Notes: generated by a model from the letters alone, not told the origin. 6,363 nucleotides of DNA from Syntrophaceae bacterium (GCA_012962595.1 DTXE01000499.1:1-6363); one strand, 5' to 3'. Numbered from the stretch's first letter, positions 1-5,785 are shown. Made by a program: numbers and translations.

Positions 1-205
1 CAGCAATGGTTACCTTACCTGTAAGCTTAGAGACCAGTTGTGCCTTTTTTAAGGCATTTTCAGAGAAGGTAAGCCCATCTTCCTCTATTTCAGGGATCTC
101 CGGAAAATCTTTTAGACTCTTGACCCTAATCTTAATATCCTTTAGGATACTTTCAATCTCTCTTATCTTTCCTTGATTTGTGGAAGCTATTACCACTTCA
201 TTCAA
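1..205 (-). CDS. rdgB: RdgB/HAM1 family XTP/dITP diphosphatase, N-terminal part (runs off left edge)
   Basis: Non-canonical purine NTP pyrophosphatase. The family hydrolyses ITP, dITP and XTP to the monophosphate plus PPi in the cytoplasm, keeping deaminated purines out of DNA and RNA. Only the first 68 or so residues of a protein of about 195-200 are inside the window. The reading begins [17 protein letters not shown], matching the family's N-terminal strand and the T/S-x-N-x-GK-x-x-E nucleotide-binding motif. It continues to [15 protein letters not shown], matching the conserved (E)xGxTFxxNAxxKA block. I chose the TTG at 205-203 because it gives the usual residues before VVIAS and has GGAG 9 nt upstream. 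A GTG at 196-194 would give a shorter start. The TTG start overlaps the rph stop by 8 bp, so translation is probably coupled. Identity is firm; the start is less so. Confidence 0.9.
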   Translation of the reverse strand, partial: MNEVVIASTNQGKIREIESILKDIKIRVKSLKDFPEIPEIEEDGLTFSENALKKAQLVSKLTGKVTIA

Positions 206-926
206 ATGGAAAATCTCCTAGAACCTCCTTTTGAACTTGGGTTAATTCTTGAATACCCTTGGTAGCTAGCTTTAACATATCATCAAGAGCCTCTCTAGAA
301 AAGGGCTTCTTCTCTGCAGTTCCCTGTATTTCAACAAACTTACCTCGACCGGTCATAACGAAATTTACATCCACAGAAGCTAAGGAGTCTTCTCTATAAT
401 TTAAATCCAAAAGGATTTCCCCGCCCACTAAACCAACGCTTATGGCAGCTACCGAATCAAAGACAGGTATTTGGTTTAAAATCCCTTGAGATCTTAGTCT
501 AATGAAGGCATCTATTAATGCTACAAATCCCCCCGTTACCGAGGCGGTTCTGGTTCCGCCATCGGCCTGAATCACATCACAGTCTATCCAGATGGTTCTT
601 TCACCAAAGGCCCTTAAATCCGCCACGGCCCTGAGCGACCTGCCGATTAATCTTCTGATCTCCTGGGTTCTACCGCGCATCTGCCCCTGTGTTGCCTCTC
701 GGACAGCCCGCTCTGGGGTGGCACGGGGAAGCATAGAATATTCTGCTGTTATCCAGCCAGTACCTCGCCCCTTTAAGAAAGGTGGGACCTTTTCCTCCAC
801 AGACGCTGTGCAGATAACCCTGGTATCACCCATTGTAATGAGTACCGATCCCTCGGCGTACTTTATGTAGTTCTTATAGATCTTGACCGTTCGAATTTCA
901 TCGGGTTTCCTTCCATCTATCCGCAT
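198..926 (-). CDS. rph: Ribonuclease PH
   Basis: Phosphorolytic 3'-to-5' exoribonuclease that trims the 3' ends of tRNA precursors and other RNAs, using inorganic phosphate and releasing nucleoside diphosphates; the family forms a hexameric ring. The 242-residue length is normal (about 238-245). Visible signatures are the N-terminal [23 protein letters not shown] (57-70), [17 protein letters not shown] (84-100) and [20 protein letters not shown] (114-133). The phosphate-binding arginine lies in GTRT (R126). The acidic pair in [16 protein letters not shown] (D180, D186) corresponds to the family's catalytic/metal aspartates, and [13 protein letters not shown] is near the C-terminus. The ATG at 926 places DGRKP correctly and has a GGGG-type ribosome site about 10 nt upstream. 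It is first in an operon with rdgB, which overlaps its 3' end, and is transcribed away from the aminotransferase gene. The fold is intact, with nothing missing. Confidence 0.98.
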   Translation of the reverse strand: MRIDGRKPDEIRTVKIYKNYIKYAEGSVLITMGDTRVICTASVEEKVPPFLKGRGTGWITAEYSMLPRATPERAVREATQGQMRGRTQEIRRLIGRSLRAVADLRAFGERTIWIDCDVIQADGGTRTASVTGGFVALIDAFIRLRSQGILNQIPVFDSVAAISVGLVGGEILLDLNYREDSLASVDVNFVMTGRGKFVEIQGTAEKKPFSREALDDMLKLATKGIQELTQVQKEVLGDFPFE

Positions 927-962
927 TGGTTGCCTACCCCTATCACCTATCTCCCTATTCTC

Positions 963-980
963 CTGACATACTATAGTCAG
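963..980. repeat. Short inverted repeat in the rph leader
   Basis: CTGAC (963-967) and GTCAG (976-980) are perfect 5-bp arms around an AT-rich 8-bp centre, and ACTATAGT within it is itself a palindrome. The element lies 37-54 bp upstream of the rph start, in the divergent rph/aminotransferase intergenic region. It could be an operator or a small leader hairpin. The arms are short enough to occur by chance. Confidence 0.3.
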
Positions 981-987
981 GCTAATA

Positions 988-1008
988 GTATCTATTCCAA
1001 GGTGTCAA
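988..1008 (-). promoter_or_regulatory. Possible rph-rdgB promoter
   Basis: On the minus strand a perfect TTGACA (1008-1003) stands upstream of rph. The best -10-like hexamers are TATTAG, at a short 15-nt spacing (987-982), and TACTAT, at 12 nt (990-985). Neither is ideal, so only the -35 match is convincing. The position, about 80 bp upstream of the rph ATG, is reasonable. Confidence 0.3.
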
Positions 1009-1028
1009 GTGAAAAAATGTAAGAATTA

Positions 1029-1057
1029 TTGCACTGCCTTTTTTTAGAATATATAAT
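1029..1057 (+). promoter_or_regulatory. Promoter of the aminotransferase gene
   Basis: A perfect TATAAT -10 box (1052-1057) is preceded at 17 nt by TTGCAC (1029-1034), which keeps only the TTG of the -35 consensus. The -10 ends 8 nt before the annotated ATG at 1066, so transcription should start at or within about two bases of that codon. No Shine-Dalgarno can fit between them. Confidence 0.55.
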
Positions 1058-1065
1058 TACAAAAT

Positions 1066-2214
1066 ATGAATAGGATAGCAGACATGTCTCCATTTCTGGT
1101 TATGGATATACTGGAAAAGGCCAAGTCCTTAGAGGCAAAAGGGAAAAACGTTGTTCATCTAGAGGTGGGGGAACCAGATTTTCCTACTCCGGCATGCATA
1201 GTGAATAGGGCAATAAGGGCTATGGAGACTGGGAAAACCAAATATACCCATAGTCTGGGTATTCCTGAGTTGCGCCAGGCCATCTCCAGCTATTATGTGG
1301 ATAAGTATGGTGTAGAGATAAATCCAGAGAGAATACTCATTACCTCCGGTAGCTCACCCGGGATGTTATTGATACTTTCCTGTCTATTGGAATCGGATGG
1401 AGAAGTTATCCTTTCCAATCCTCACTATGCCTGCTATCCAAATTTTATAAGGTTTTTAGGAGGAAAACCTATATTCTTCCCGGTGTATGAGGAGGAAAGA
1501 TATGAGTATCACCCTGAGCGGATAAAATCTCTTCTTACCCGCCATACCAAGGCGGTGCTTATCAATTCACCTGCAAATCCCACAGGAGCTTGTATAGACA
1601 CCCATACTATGAAAGAAATCGCTGATTTGGGATGCTGCATAGTATCGGATGAAATCTACCATGAACTGAGATATCAGGGGAAAGACCACACCATTTTGGA
1701 ATTTACCGAAAATGCCTTTGTGCTCAATGGATTCTCAAAAAGATATTCCATGACCGGCTGGAGATTGGGTTGGGTGGTGGCTCCACAAAAATATGTACGC
1801 CGCCTCCAGAAAATGCACCAAAATTTCTTTATCTGTGCCAATAACTTCGTTCAGCATGCAGGTGTGGCAGCTATAAGAGAGGCTGAAGGGCATGTCAAAG
1901 AGATGGTGGCTATCTACGATGAGCGACGTCGGTTTTTGATAGATGCCCTTTTAAAAATTGGCTTCCACCTCTCCTATACCCCAACCGGTGCCTACTATAT
2001 AATAGTAAACGCCAGAGATATAGATACCGACTCTTACCGCCTTTCACTAGATATACTGGAGAAGGCATATGTAGCCCTTACTCCAGGAATCGATTTTGGT
2101 ACACGTGCTGAAGGATACCTAAGATTTTCATACGCCAATTCATTGCAAAATATAAAAGAAGGGCTAGCAAGACTAGCAACATATCTGGGGCAAAGAAATA
2201 AGCTTGTGAGTTAA
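1066..2214 (+). CDS. PLP-dependent class I/II aminotransferase (aspartate aminotransferase-like)
   Basis: Cytoplasmic fold-type I PLP enzyme of the aspartate aminotransferase superfamily, moving an amino group between an amino acid and a 2-oxo acid. Visible signatures are HLEVGEPDFPTP (31-42); the cofactor region TSGSSPGM (93-100); SPANPTG (168-174) with the substrate/PLP Asn171; SDEIYHELRY (194-203) with Asp195 and Tyr198; SKRYSMTGWRLG (224-235) with the Schiff-base Lys225; and YLRFSYANS (351-359) with Arg353, which binds the substrate alpha-carboxylate. The length of 382 is normal for the group. Substrate cannot be read from the sequence; aspartate, aromatic or branched amino acids and others are possible. 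An in-frame TAA at 1054-1056 limits the start. ATG 1066 follows the promoter so closely that its mRNA would be leaderless. ATG 1084 (Met7) has AGGA 8 nt upstream and would lose only six residues. The gene is intact and probably monocistronic, since about 400 bp separate it from the next gene. Confidence 0.95.
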   Translation: MNRIADMSPFLVMDILEKAKSLEAKGKNVVHLEVGEPDFPTPACIVNRAIRAMETGKTKYTHSLGIPELRQAISSYYVDKYGVEINPERILITSGSSPGMLLILSCLLESDGEVILSNPHYACYPNFIRFLGGKPIFFPVYEEERYEYHPERIKSLLTRHTKAVLINSPANPTGACIDTHTMKEIADLGCCIVSDEIYHELRYQGKDHTILEFTENAFVLNGFSKRYSMTGWRLGWVVAPQKYVRRLQKMHQNFFICANNFVQHAGVAAIREAEGHVKEMVAIYDERRRFLIDALLKIGFHLSYTPTGAYYIIVNARDIDTDSYRLSLDILEKAYVALTPGIDFGTRAEGYLRFSYANSLQNIKEGLARLATYLGQRNKLVS

Positions 2215-2385
2215 TTTGTAAATTCTATCTGGTAGAAAACTCTGAAAAAGTTCCACAGATGTGATGTTATGAAATTTTTTGGGGTACCTCATCTGGACGA
2301 AGTGAACAGCTCGCCTTTGGGCGGAACAAATCCCAAATACGAAGCACCAAATATTAAACAATATCAAATTGGCTATCTGCTATTT

Positions 2386-2410
2386 GCAAACTGCGAAAAG
2401 CAAACAGCGA
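2386..2410. repeat. Imperfect tandem duplication, 14-bp period
   Basis: GCAAACTGCGA (2386-2396) and GCAAACAGCGA (2400-2410) differ at one base and are separated by AAA. Only two copies are present, and no function is apparent. Confidence 0.6.
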
Positions 2411-2575
2411 TTATGATTTCAACCTGCCCGCAGTGCCTTTGCGTCATTTCAATCAAATGGTTCAAAGTAAATCATGCCATTAATTATCACCTTCACATCA
2501 ATTGCTATGCATGGCAGGCGGGTATTCCCATTTCGAATTTATTTTATGTTATGTATCCTGCATTATACAGTTTAC

Positions 2576-2605
2576 GGAGCGAAAAGGATCTTTTCAGAGC
2601 TCTCC
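2576..2605 (+). promoter_or_regulatory. Hairpin in front of the HAD phosphatase start
   Basis: GAAAAG (2581-2586) and CTTTTC (2590-2595) form a perfect 6-bp stem with a 3-nt loop. Flanking GGAGC (2576-2580) can add pairs with GCTC..CC (2599-2605). The 8-bp palindrome AGAGCTCT sits at 2596-2603. The element ends 8 nt before the ATG at 2614. The only SD-like sequence nearby (GGAG, 2576-2579) is inside this structure. No U-tract follows, so it is not a standard terminator. A role in translational control is inference. Confidence 0.4.
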
Positions 2606-2613
2606 TCTAAAAA

Positions 2614-3270
2614 ATGATGGGTATAGCCTTTTTTGATGTAGATAACACAGTAGTGCATGGCATTACTGGACGTATGTTTGCTACATTTCTCCTACTGAAA
2701 AGGGAGATAGGACTCAAATCCTATGCGCACATGCCATATTACTCGCTTCTTCACTACCTGGGTTTTTTGGAATATGAGAAGGTCGTTGAATTAGGATTGA
2801 AGACTTGGCGTGGAAGGAGTAGTATTCGCCTGAGGAAACTAGGCTTTGAATGCTTTACAAAAAGAATCAAGCCCCGGATATACCCTGGAGCAAGAGATCT
2901 TATTAGACAGGTACGCCAAAGCAATTTAATGGTTGTTCTTCTCTCCGCATCTCCAGAGCAGATTATTGAACCGCTGGCTAAAGAGGTTGCAGCAGACGCT
3001 ATTCTAACAACCAGGATTGAAGTAGAGAATGACCAATTTACAGGAAGACTTACCTCCCCACCGTGCTATGGGAAGGCGAAGATCACTGCTGCCAAGGACT
3101 TTGCGGTTCAAAAAGGATTTGAACTCAATCAATGTTGGGCATATGCAGATAGCCAGACTGATATTCCACTCCTTAGAGCCTGTGGCAAGGCTGTAGCTGT
3201 AAATCCAGATCGCTGGCTTCTAAAAGAGGCCAGGAGGAATAAATGGGAAGTCATTAGGTTTAAACTATAA
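2614..3270 (+). CDS. HAD-IB family phosphatase (CicA / phosphoserine phosphatase-like)
   Basis: Cytoplasmic Mg-dependent phosphomonoesterase of the HAD superfamily, subfamily IB. All four motifs are present: motif I FFDVDNTVV (6-14) with nucleophile Asp8 and acid/base Asp10; motif II LLSAS (109-113) with Ser111; motif III Lys in CYGKAK (151-156); and motif IV YADSQTDIPLL (177-187) with Asp179 and Asp183. Residues 13-88 form the helical C1-type cap, and VNPDRWLLKEARRNKW (196-211) is the typical subfamily C-terminus. The 218 residues are normal for the subfamily. Substrate is unknown; phosphoserine, lysophospholipid-type and inositol-type phosphomonoesters are all possible. The start is tightly fixed: an in-frame TAA at 2608-2610 lies just upstream, so only ATG 2614 or ATG 2617 keep motif I. 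Neither has a normal Shine-Dalgarno. The flavin reductase gene follows after 33 bp and is probably co-transcribed. Confidence 0.92.
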   Translation: MMGIAFFDVDNTVVHGITGRMFATFLLLKREIGLKSYAHMPYYSLLHYLGFLEYEKVVELGLKTWRGRSSIRLRKLGFECFTKRIKPRIYPGARDLIRQVRQSNLMVVLLSASPEQIIEPLAKEVAADAILTTRIEVENDQFTGRLTSPPCYGKAKITAAKDFAVQKGFELNQCWAYADSQTDIPLLRACGKAVAVNPDRWLLKEARRNKWEVIRFKL

Positions 3271-3292
3271 CGGCCTGATTATTTCTTAGTAT

Positions 3293-3299
3293 AGGAGGT
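3293..3299 (+). promoter_or_regulatory. Consensus Shine-Dalgarno of the flavin reductase gene
   Basis: AGGAGGT lies 5 nt (measured from AGGAGG) before the ATG at 3304. It is a full match to the anti-SD and contrasts with the weak site of the gene upstream. Confidence 0.85.
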
Positions 3300-3303
3300 C
3301 ATT

Positions 3304-3762
3304 ATGCAAGAGGTGGTATCCAAAGGAATTTCTCATGGAGTCTACATTATCACTGTTAAAGCAAAGGATAAGATAAATGGCATGACCGCTGCCTGGGTTT
3401 CTCAGGTATCCCTCAGGCCATTACTCCTTATGGTCTCCATTGCTCCCGCAAGGTATACCCATGGTTTGATTAAGAAGTCAGGATACTTTGCCGTTAATGC
3501 ACTGGCTTCCGACCAGAAAGATGTTGCCAAACACTTTGGGTATAAAAGCGGTAGGAAAGTGGATAAACTAAAGGATGCCTCTTACTTTGATGCCAAAAAT
3601 GGTTCACCAGTGCTTAGTGATGCCTTGGCCTTTGTAGAGTGCAAGGTAGTAAATATATATGATGTAGGCGATCATACCCTTTTCATTGGTGAGGTAATTG
3701 ATGGAAAGATCCTGAAGAAGGATAAATCCCCTCTGATCTTTCGTTGGGAAGATTATTTTTGA
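3304..3762 (+). CDS. Flavin reductase-like domain protein (flavoredoxin / DIM6-NTAB type)
   Basis: Small FMN-binding protein of 152 residues with the flavin-reductase-like split-barrel fold. Family members pass electrons from NAD(P)H or a partner protein to or through flavin in the cytoplasm; in anaerobes some work with rubredoxin or flavodiiron proteins. Family features are GVYIITVKAKD (12-22); NGMTAAWVSQVS (25-36), the FMN-phosphate/isoalloxazine segment; the strand LLMVSIAP followed by RYTHGLIKKSGYFAVN (50-65); and GDHTLFIGEV (122-131), with the His and Gly usual in this family. There is no signal peptide or membrane segment, and the domain fills the whole protein. The start is fixed by AGGAGGT 5 nt upstream. 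It follows the HAD phosphatase gene by 33 bp and converges on ino1 with 91 bp between stop codons. Its electron donor and substrate cannot be deduced; adjacency to a phosphatase gives no obvious pathway. Confidence 0.9.
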   Translation: MQEVVSKGISHGVYIITVKAKDKINGMTAAWVSQVSLRPLLLMVSIAPARYTHGLIKKSGYFAVNALASDQKDVAKHFGYKSGRKVDKLKDASYFDAKNGSPVLSDALAFVECKVVNIYDVGDHTLFIGEVIDGKILKKDKSPLIFRWEDYF

Positions 3763-3853
3763 ATGCTCGTTGGGACCTCTTTGCTACTCTATGTAAAATG
3801 ACTATAGTTAACTCAGCCTCGCATCTAAATCTTTTACTGAGTAAGGTGAATAA

Positions 3854-5188
3854 TCACTCTACGTAATATTCAATTCCTAAATGGGTAATCTGTTCTTCCT
3901 CCATCAAGTATCTTAATGTGTTTTTTAATTTAGCAAGTTGGATGAAAAGGTCATGCTCTGGATATAGCCCTTTTGCATACATGGGACTTTTAAAATAGAA
4001 TGAAAGCCACTCCTGTATACCGCTCATTCCAGCCCTCTGAGCAAAGTCTGCAAACAACACCAAATCTAACACCAAAGGTGCGGCAAGAATGCTGTCTCTA
4101 CATAGGAAATTGATCTTAATCTGCATGGGGTAACCCAGCCATCCAAATATATCTATGCAATCCCATCCTTCCTTGTTGTCACCGCGTGGTGGGTAATAAT
4201 TTATTGCCACCTTATGATAGAAATGGTTATATAACGCGGGATAGATGTCAGGCTGTAGAATATACTCTAAAACAGACAGCTTACTTTCCTCTTTTGTTTT
4301 AAAAGAACCAGGGTCATCTAATACCATTCCATCTCTATTTCCTAAGATATTGGTGGAATACCACCCACTGAGTCCCAAAAGGCGTGCCTTTAATCCTGGT
4401 GACACAATGGTTTTCATAAGGGTTTGTCCTGTCTTAAAATCCTTGCCAGCAATAGGAACTCCATATTTATTTGCAAGATCAACCATTGCCGGAATATCTA
4501 CGGTTAGATTGGGTGCACCATTGATGTAGGGGATGCCACTGGTTATAGCTGCGTATGCATACAGCATACTTGGGGAAATATTTGGGTCGTTTCTTTCCAG
4601 TCCATTTTCAAATTTTTTAATAGTCTGATGTACCTCTGAAGTATTCAAATAGGTTTCTGTACTCCCACACCATATCATCACGCATCTATCAATGTTGTTT
4701 TCTTTTTTAAAATTTTCAATATCGGTCTTCAACGCCTCGATAAGTTCAGGATGGTCTTGCTCGCTTTTGATATAATGACCCTCTAAGTTCCTGACATATT
4801 CCCTCTTAAATATTGCCTTCTGAGGTTTAATACCTTCTAGGAAAGGCCTAACCCTTTCGATGTGATCCCGTTCCAAAACACCTGCCTTTAGCGCTGCTTC
4901 ATAGCAATTATCTTCGTATATATCCCATCCGTAAAAGGTAAGATCGTTCAGCTCTGCAAGATTTACAAAATCCTTTATCTTGGGTATTCTCTTTTCAGTC
5001 CTCTTACCTAATCTTATGGTTCCCATCTGCGTTAAGGAACCTACAGGGGAGGCACTATTTTTCCTAACTGCCTCCACACCAGCAATAAACGTAGTACTTA
5101 CAGCGCCACCCAACCCTGGAATTAGGACTCCGAGTTTTCCCTTTGCTGGTCTTATTTGACTCCCTTTTTTAATCTTTTCTTTTTTCAA
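3854..5188 (-). CDS. ino1: Inositol-3-phosphate synthase (myo-inositol-1-phosphate synthase)
   Basis: NAD-dependent isomerase converting D-glucose 6-phosphate to 1D-myo-inositol 3-phosphate, the first step of all de novo inositol synthesis. The product feeds inositol phospholipids and, in some thermophiles, di-myo-inositol phosphate. The 444 residues show a Lys-rich N-terminus; the Rossmann motif GLGGAV (25-30); WCGSTET (173-179); NGAPNLTVDIPA (223-234); the substrate-binding GKDFKTGQT (248-256); LGNRDGMVL (282-290); and the highly conserved NYYPPRGDNKEGWD (330-343) and LGYPMQIKINFLCRDS (351-366). All are intact, so the protein should be active. The start is TTG (5188-5186), supported by GAGGAGGG 4 nt upstream. 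The nearest upstream ATG is out of frame and soon stops. A TTGACA/TATAAA promoter lies about 40-65 bp upstream. The gene is alone on this strand, converging with the flavin reductase gene. Eukaryotic members are longer (about 510-530), so this is a bacterial/archaeal-length form. Confidence 0.96.
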   Translation of the reverse strand: MKKEKIKKGSQIRPAKGKLGVLIPGLGGAVSTTFIAGVEAVRKNSASPVGSLTQMGTIRLGKRTEKRIPKIKDFVNLAELNDLTFYGWDIYEDNCYEAALKAGVLERDHIERVRPFLEGIKPQKAIFKREYVRNLEGHYIKSEQDHPELIEALKTDIENFKKENNIDRCVMIWCGSTETYLNTSEVHQTIKKFENGLERNDPNISPSMLYAYAAITSGIPYINGAPNLTVDIPAMVDLANKYGVPIAGKDFKTGQTLMKTIVSPGLKARLLGLSGWYSTNILGNRDGMVLDDPGSFKTKEESKLSVLEYILQPDIYPALYNHFYHKVAINYYPPRGDNKEGWDCIDIFGWLGYPMQIKINFLCRDSILAAPLVLDLVLFADFAQRAGMSGIQEWLSFYFKSPMYAKGLYPEHDLFIQLAKLKNTLRYLMEEEQITHLGIEYYVE

Positions 5189-5192
5189 CTTA

Positions 5193-5200
5193 CCCTCCTC
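5193..5200 (-). promoter_or_regulatory. Shine-Dalgarno that fixes the ino1 TTG start
   Basis: On the minus strand GAGGAGGG stands 4 nt before the TTG at 5188-5186. This strong site is the main reason to accept a non-ATG start. Confidence 0.8.
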
Positions 5201-5223
5201 ACTGGAAATTCATGATATCTTTC

Positions 5224-5254
5224 TTTATAAACCCATGTTTCATATAGATGTCAA
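5224..5254 (-). promoter_or_regulatory. Promoter of ino1
   Basis: On the minus strand a perfect -35 TTGACA (5254-5249) is followed by TATAAA (5229-5224), five of six matches, at a 19-nt spacing; the overlapping TTATAA gives 18 nt. The predicted start near 5216 leaves a leader of about 28 nt that contains the GAGGAGGG site. The spacer is slightly long for a sigma-70 promoter. Confidence 0.6.
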
Positions 5255-5336
5255 GCCAAAAAATGGGCCTGTTACCCCTCTTGGTTTTAATCGATCACCC
5301 CAAGCTTTTTATATAAATTTCAAATAGTTATCCTTG

Positions 5337-5378
5337 GAGGCTCTTTTTCTGGAGTCTCCCGGCTTTTAGGAGAGCCTC
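5337..5378. repeat. Inverted repeat with perfect 8-bp arms
   Basis: GAGGCTCT (5337-5344) and AGAGCCTC (5371-5378) are perfect complements separated by 26 nt. The loop contains a smaller GGAG-T-CTCC element (5351-5359). On the plus strand only a short TTTG follows, and on the minus strand no T-run follows, so it is a poor terminator in either direction. It lies upstream of the ino1 promoter on one strand and of the 5489 promoter on the other. Confidence 0.55.
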
Positions 5379-5461
5379 TTTGTCTCTGAGTGAAATTTGC
5401 TGGAGCAGTGGGAACCCATCGAGATTATAAATGAAATTATGGTATTATGGAAATACTCCCT

Positions 5462-5490
5462 AAAAACTAAGGAACTCCAGTTTTTCTCTT
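5462..5490 (+). terminator. Weak terminator-like hairpin with U-tract
   Basis: AAAAACT (5462-5468) pairs perfectly with AGTTTTT (5479-5485) around a 10-nt loop, and GG/CC inside the loop can add two pairs. The sequence then continues CTCTT. The A-rich and T-rich arms mean it could work in both directions, but the stem has few GC pairs. ACTCCAG (5474-5480) can instead pair with CTGGAGT (5349-5355) or CTGGAG (5400-5405), so alternative folds exist. Confidence 0.35.
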
Positions 5491-5517
5491 GACAACCGGT
5501 TTGTTTGAGGTTATCAT
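5489..5517 (+). promoter_or_regulatory. Strong sigma-70-type promoter
   Basis: A perfect TTGACA (5489-5494), exactly 17 nt of spacer, and TATCAT (5512-5517, five of six matches to TATAAT). This is the best-formed promoter in the window. It points rightward, with a predicted start near 5524, 16 bp before the ATG at 5540. Confidence 0.65.
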
Positions 5518-5535
5518 TCAATTTATTCAATTGAA
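5494..5535. repeat. Palindromes and direct repeat overlapping the promoter
   Basis: AACCGGTT (5494-5501) is a perfect 8-bp palindrome at the -35/spacer junction. TTCAATTGAA (5526-5535) is a perfect 10-bp palindrome just downstream of the predicted transcription start. ATTCAATT occurs twice (5516-5523 and 5525-5532), nine bases apart. Their placement would suit repressor operators, but no regulator gene is visible and the core elements are AT-rich. Confidence 0.35.
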
Positions 5536-5539
5536 ATTT

Positions 5540-5785
5540 ATGAAAAAGGCTATGGATAATAAAAGACCGGAGAGGATAAAGGGGTGGCTGATTCTACTGG
5601 TGATTCTCACATGGATCTTTTGCTCGTTTGATATATGGTCTGATGGTAATTCAGTGAATCATGAAGATTGTAGCATTGAGCAATATTGGAGTTACTCCCA
5701 TGACGGTGCAATTTATAACAGCAAAGGTGCCACATTTAAGCCTCCAGAAATCAGTAATAATATCAATGAAGAAATCCCCTGCTAA
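5540..5785 (+). CDS. Hypothetical small single-pass membrane protein, doubtful
   Basis: This open frame of 81 codons lies 16 bp downstream of the predicted transcription start. Residues 1-14 (MKKAMDNKRPERIK) are strongly basic, then GWLILLVILTWIFCSFDIW (15-33) is a clear hydrophobic segment of membrane-spanning length. A polar tail of about 48 residues rich in Asn, Ser, Asp and Glu follows. Basic-then-hydrophobic order predicts the N-terminus inside. The KGWLILLVI stretch recalls the start of small multi-spanning families such as DUF2569, but no second helix follows. The frame is open back to a TTG at 5489, which cannot be used because it is the -35 box. No Shine-Dalgarno precedes ATG 5540 or ATG 5552. 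Another plus frame is open at 5661-5843 and a minus frame at 5651-5887, so this may be a frameshifted remnant or non-coding. Confidence 0.35.
   Translation: MKKAMDNKRPERIKGWLILLVILTWIFCSFDIWSDGNSVNHEDCSIEQYWSYSHDGAIYNSKGATFKPPEISNNINEEIPC

Larger units (their letters stand above)
2215..2613. other. Gene-poor spacer with short repeats
   Basis: This stretch of 399 bp separates two plus-strand genes. It contains an open frame at 2269-2610 (113 codons, plus). I do not accept it as a gene: it has no Shine-Dalgarno, no recognisable domain and an odd composition with many Cys, His, Asn and Ile. The DNA shows AAAT-rich words (CCCAAATAC, CCAAATATT, TCAAATT at 2331-2370), a two-copy 14-bp period at 2386-2410, a small CGCC/GGCG stem near 2311-2322 and a hairpin at its right end. 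It resembles degenerate intergenic filler. I see no clear terminator for the aminotransferase gene. Confidence 0.55.

Noticed and set aside
592..870. Plus-strand open frame of 92 codons
   Set aside because: Lies wholly antisense to rph, which is unmistakable; it has no family resemblance or ribosome site.
2173..2367. Minus-strand open frame of 64 codons overlapping the aminotransferase 3' end
   Set aside because: No ribosome site or domain; composition (Phe, Cys, Ile rich) is typical of reading AT-rich intergenic DNA backwards.
2269..2610. Plus-strand open frame of 113 codons
   Set aside because: No SD, no recognisable motif, a biased Cys/His/Asn composition, and repeat words inside it. Described instead as part of the spacer.
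969..3808. Shared word TGACTATAGT (minus strand near 978-969, plus strand at 3799-3808)
   Set aside because: A 10-base match is expected many times by chance in a window of this size searched on both strands.
3811..3842. ACTCAG/CTGAGT inverted repeat between the convergent flavin reductase and ino1 genes as a bidirectional terminator
   Set aside because: Arms of only 6 bp, a 20-nt loop and no T-run after either side. No convincing terminator is visible in this 91-bp gap.
4245..4529. Plus-strand open frame of 94 codons
   Set aside because: Antisense shadow of the conserved ino1 core.
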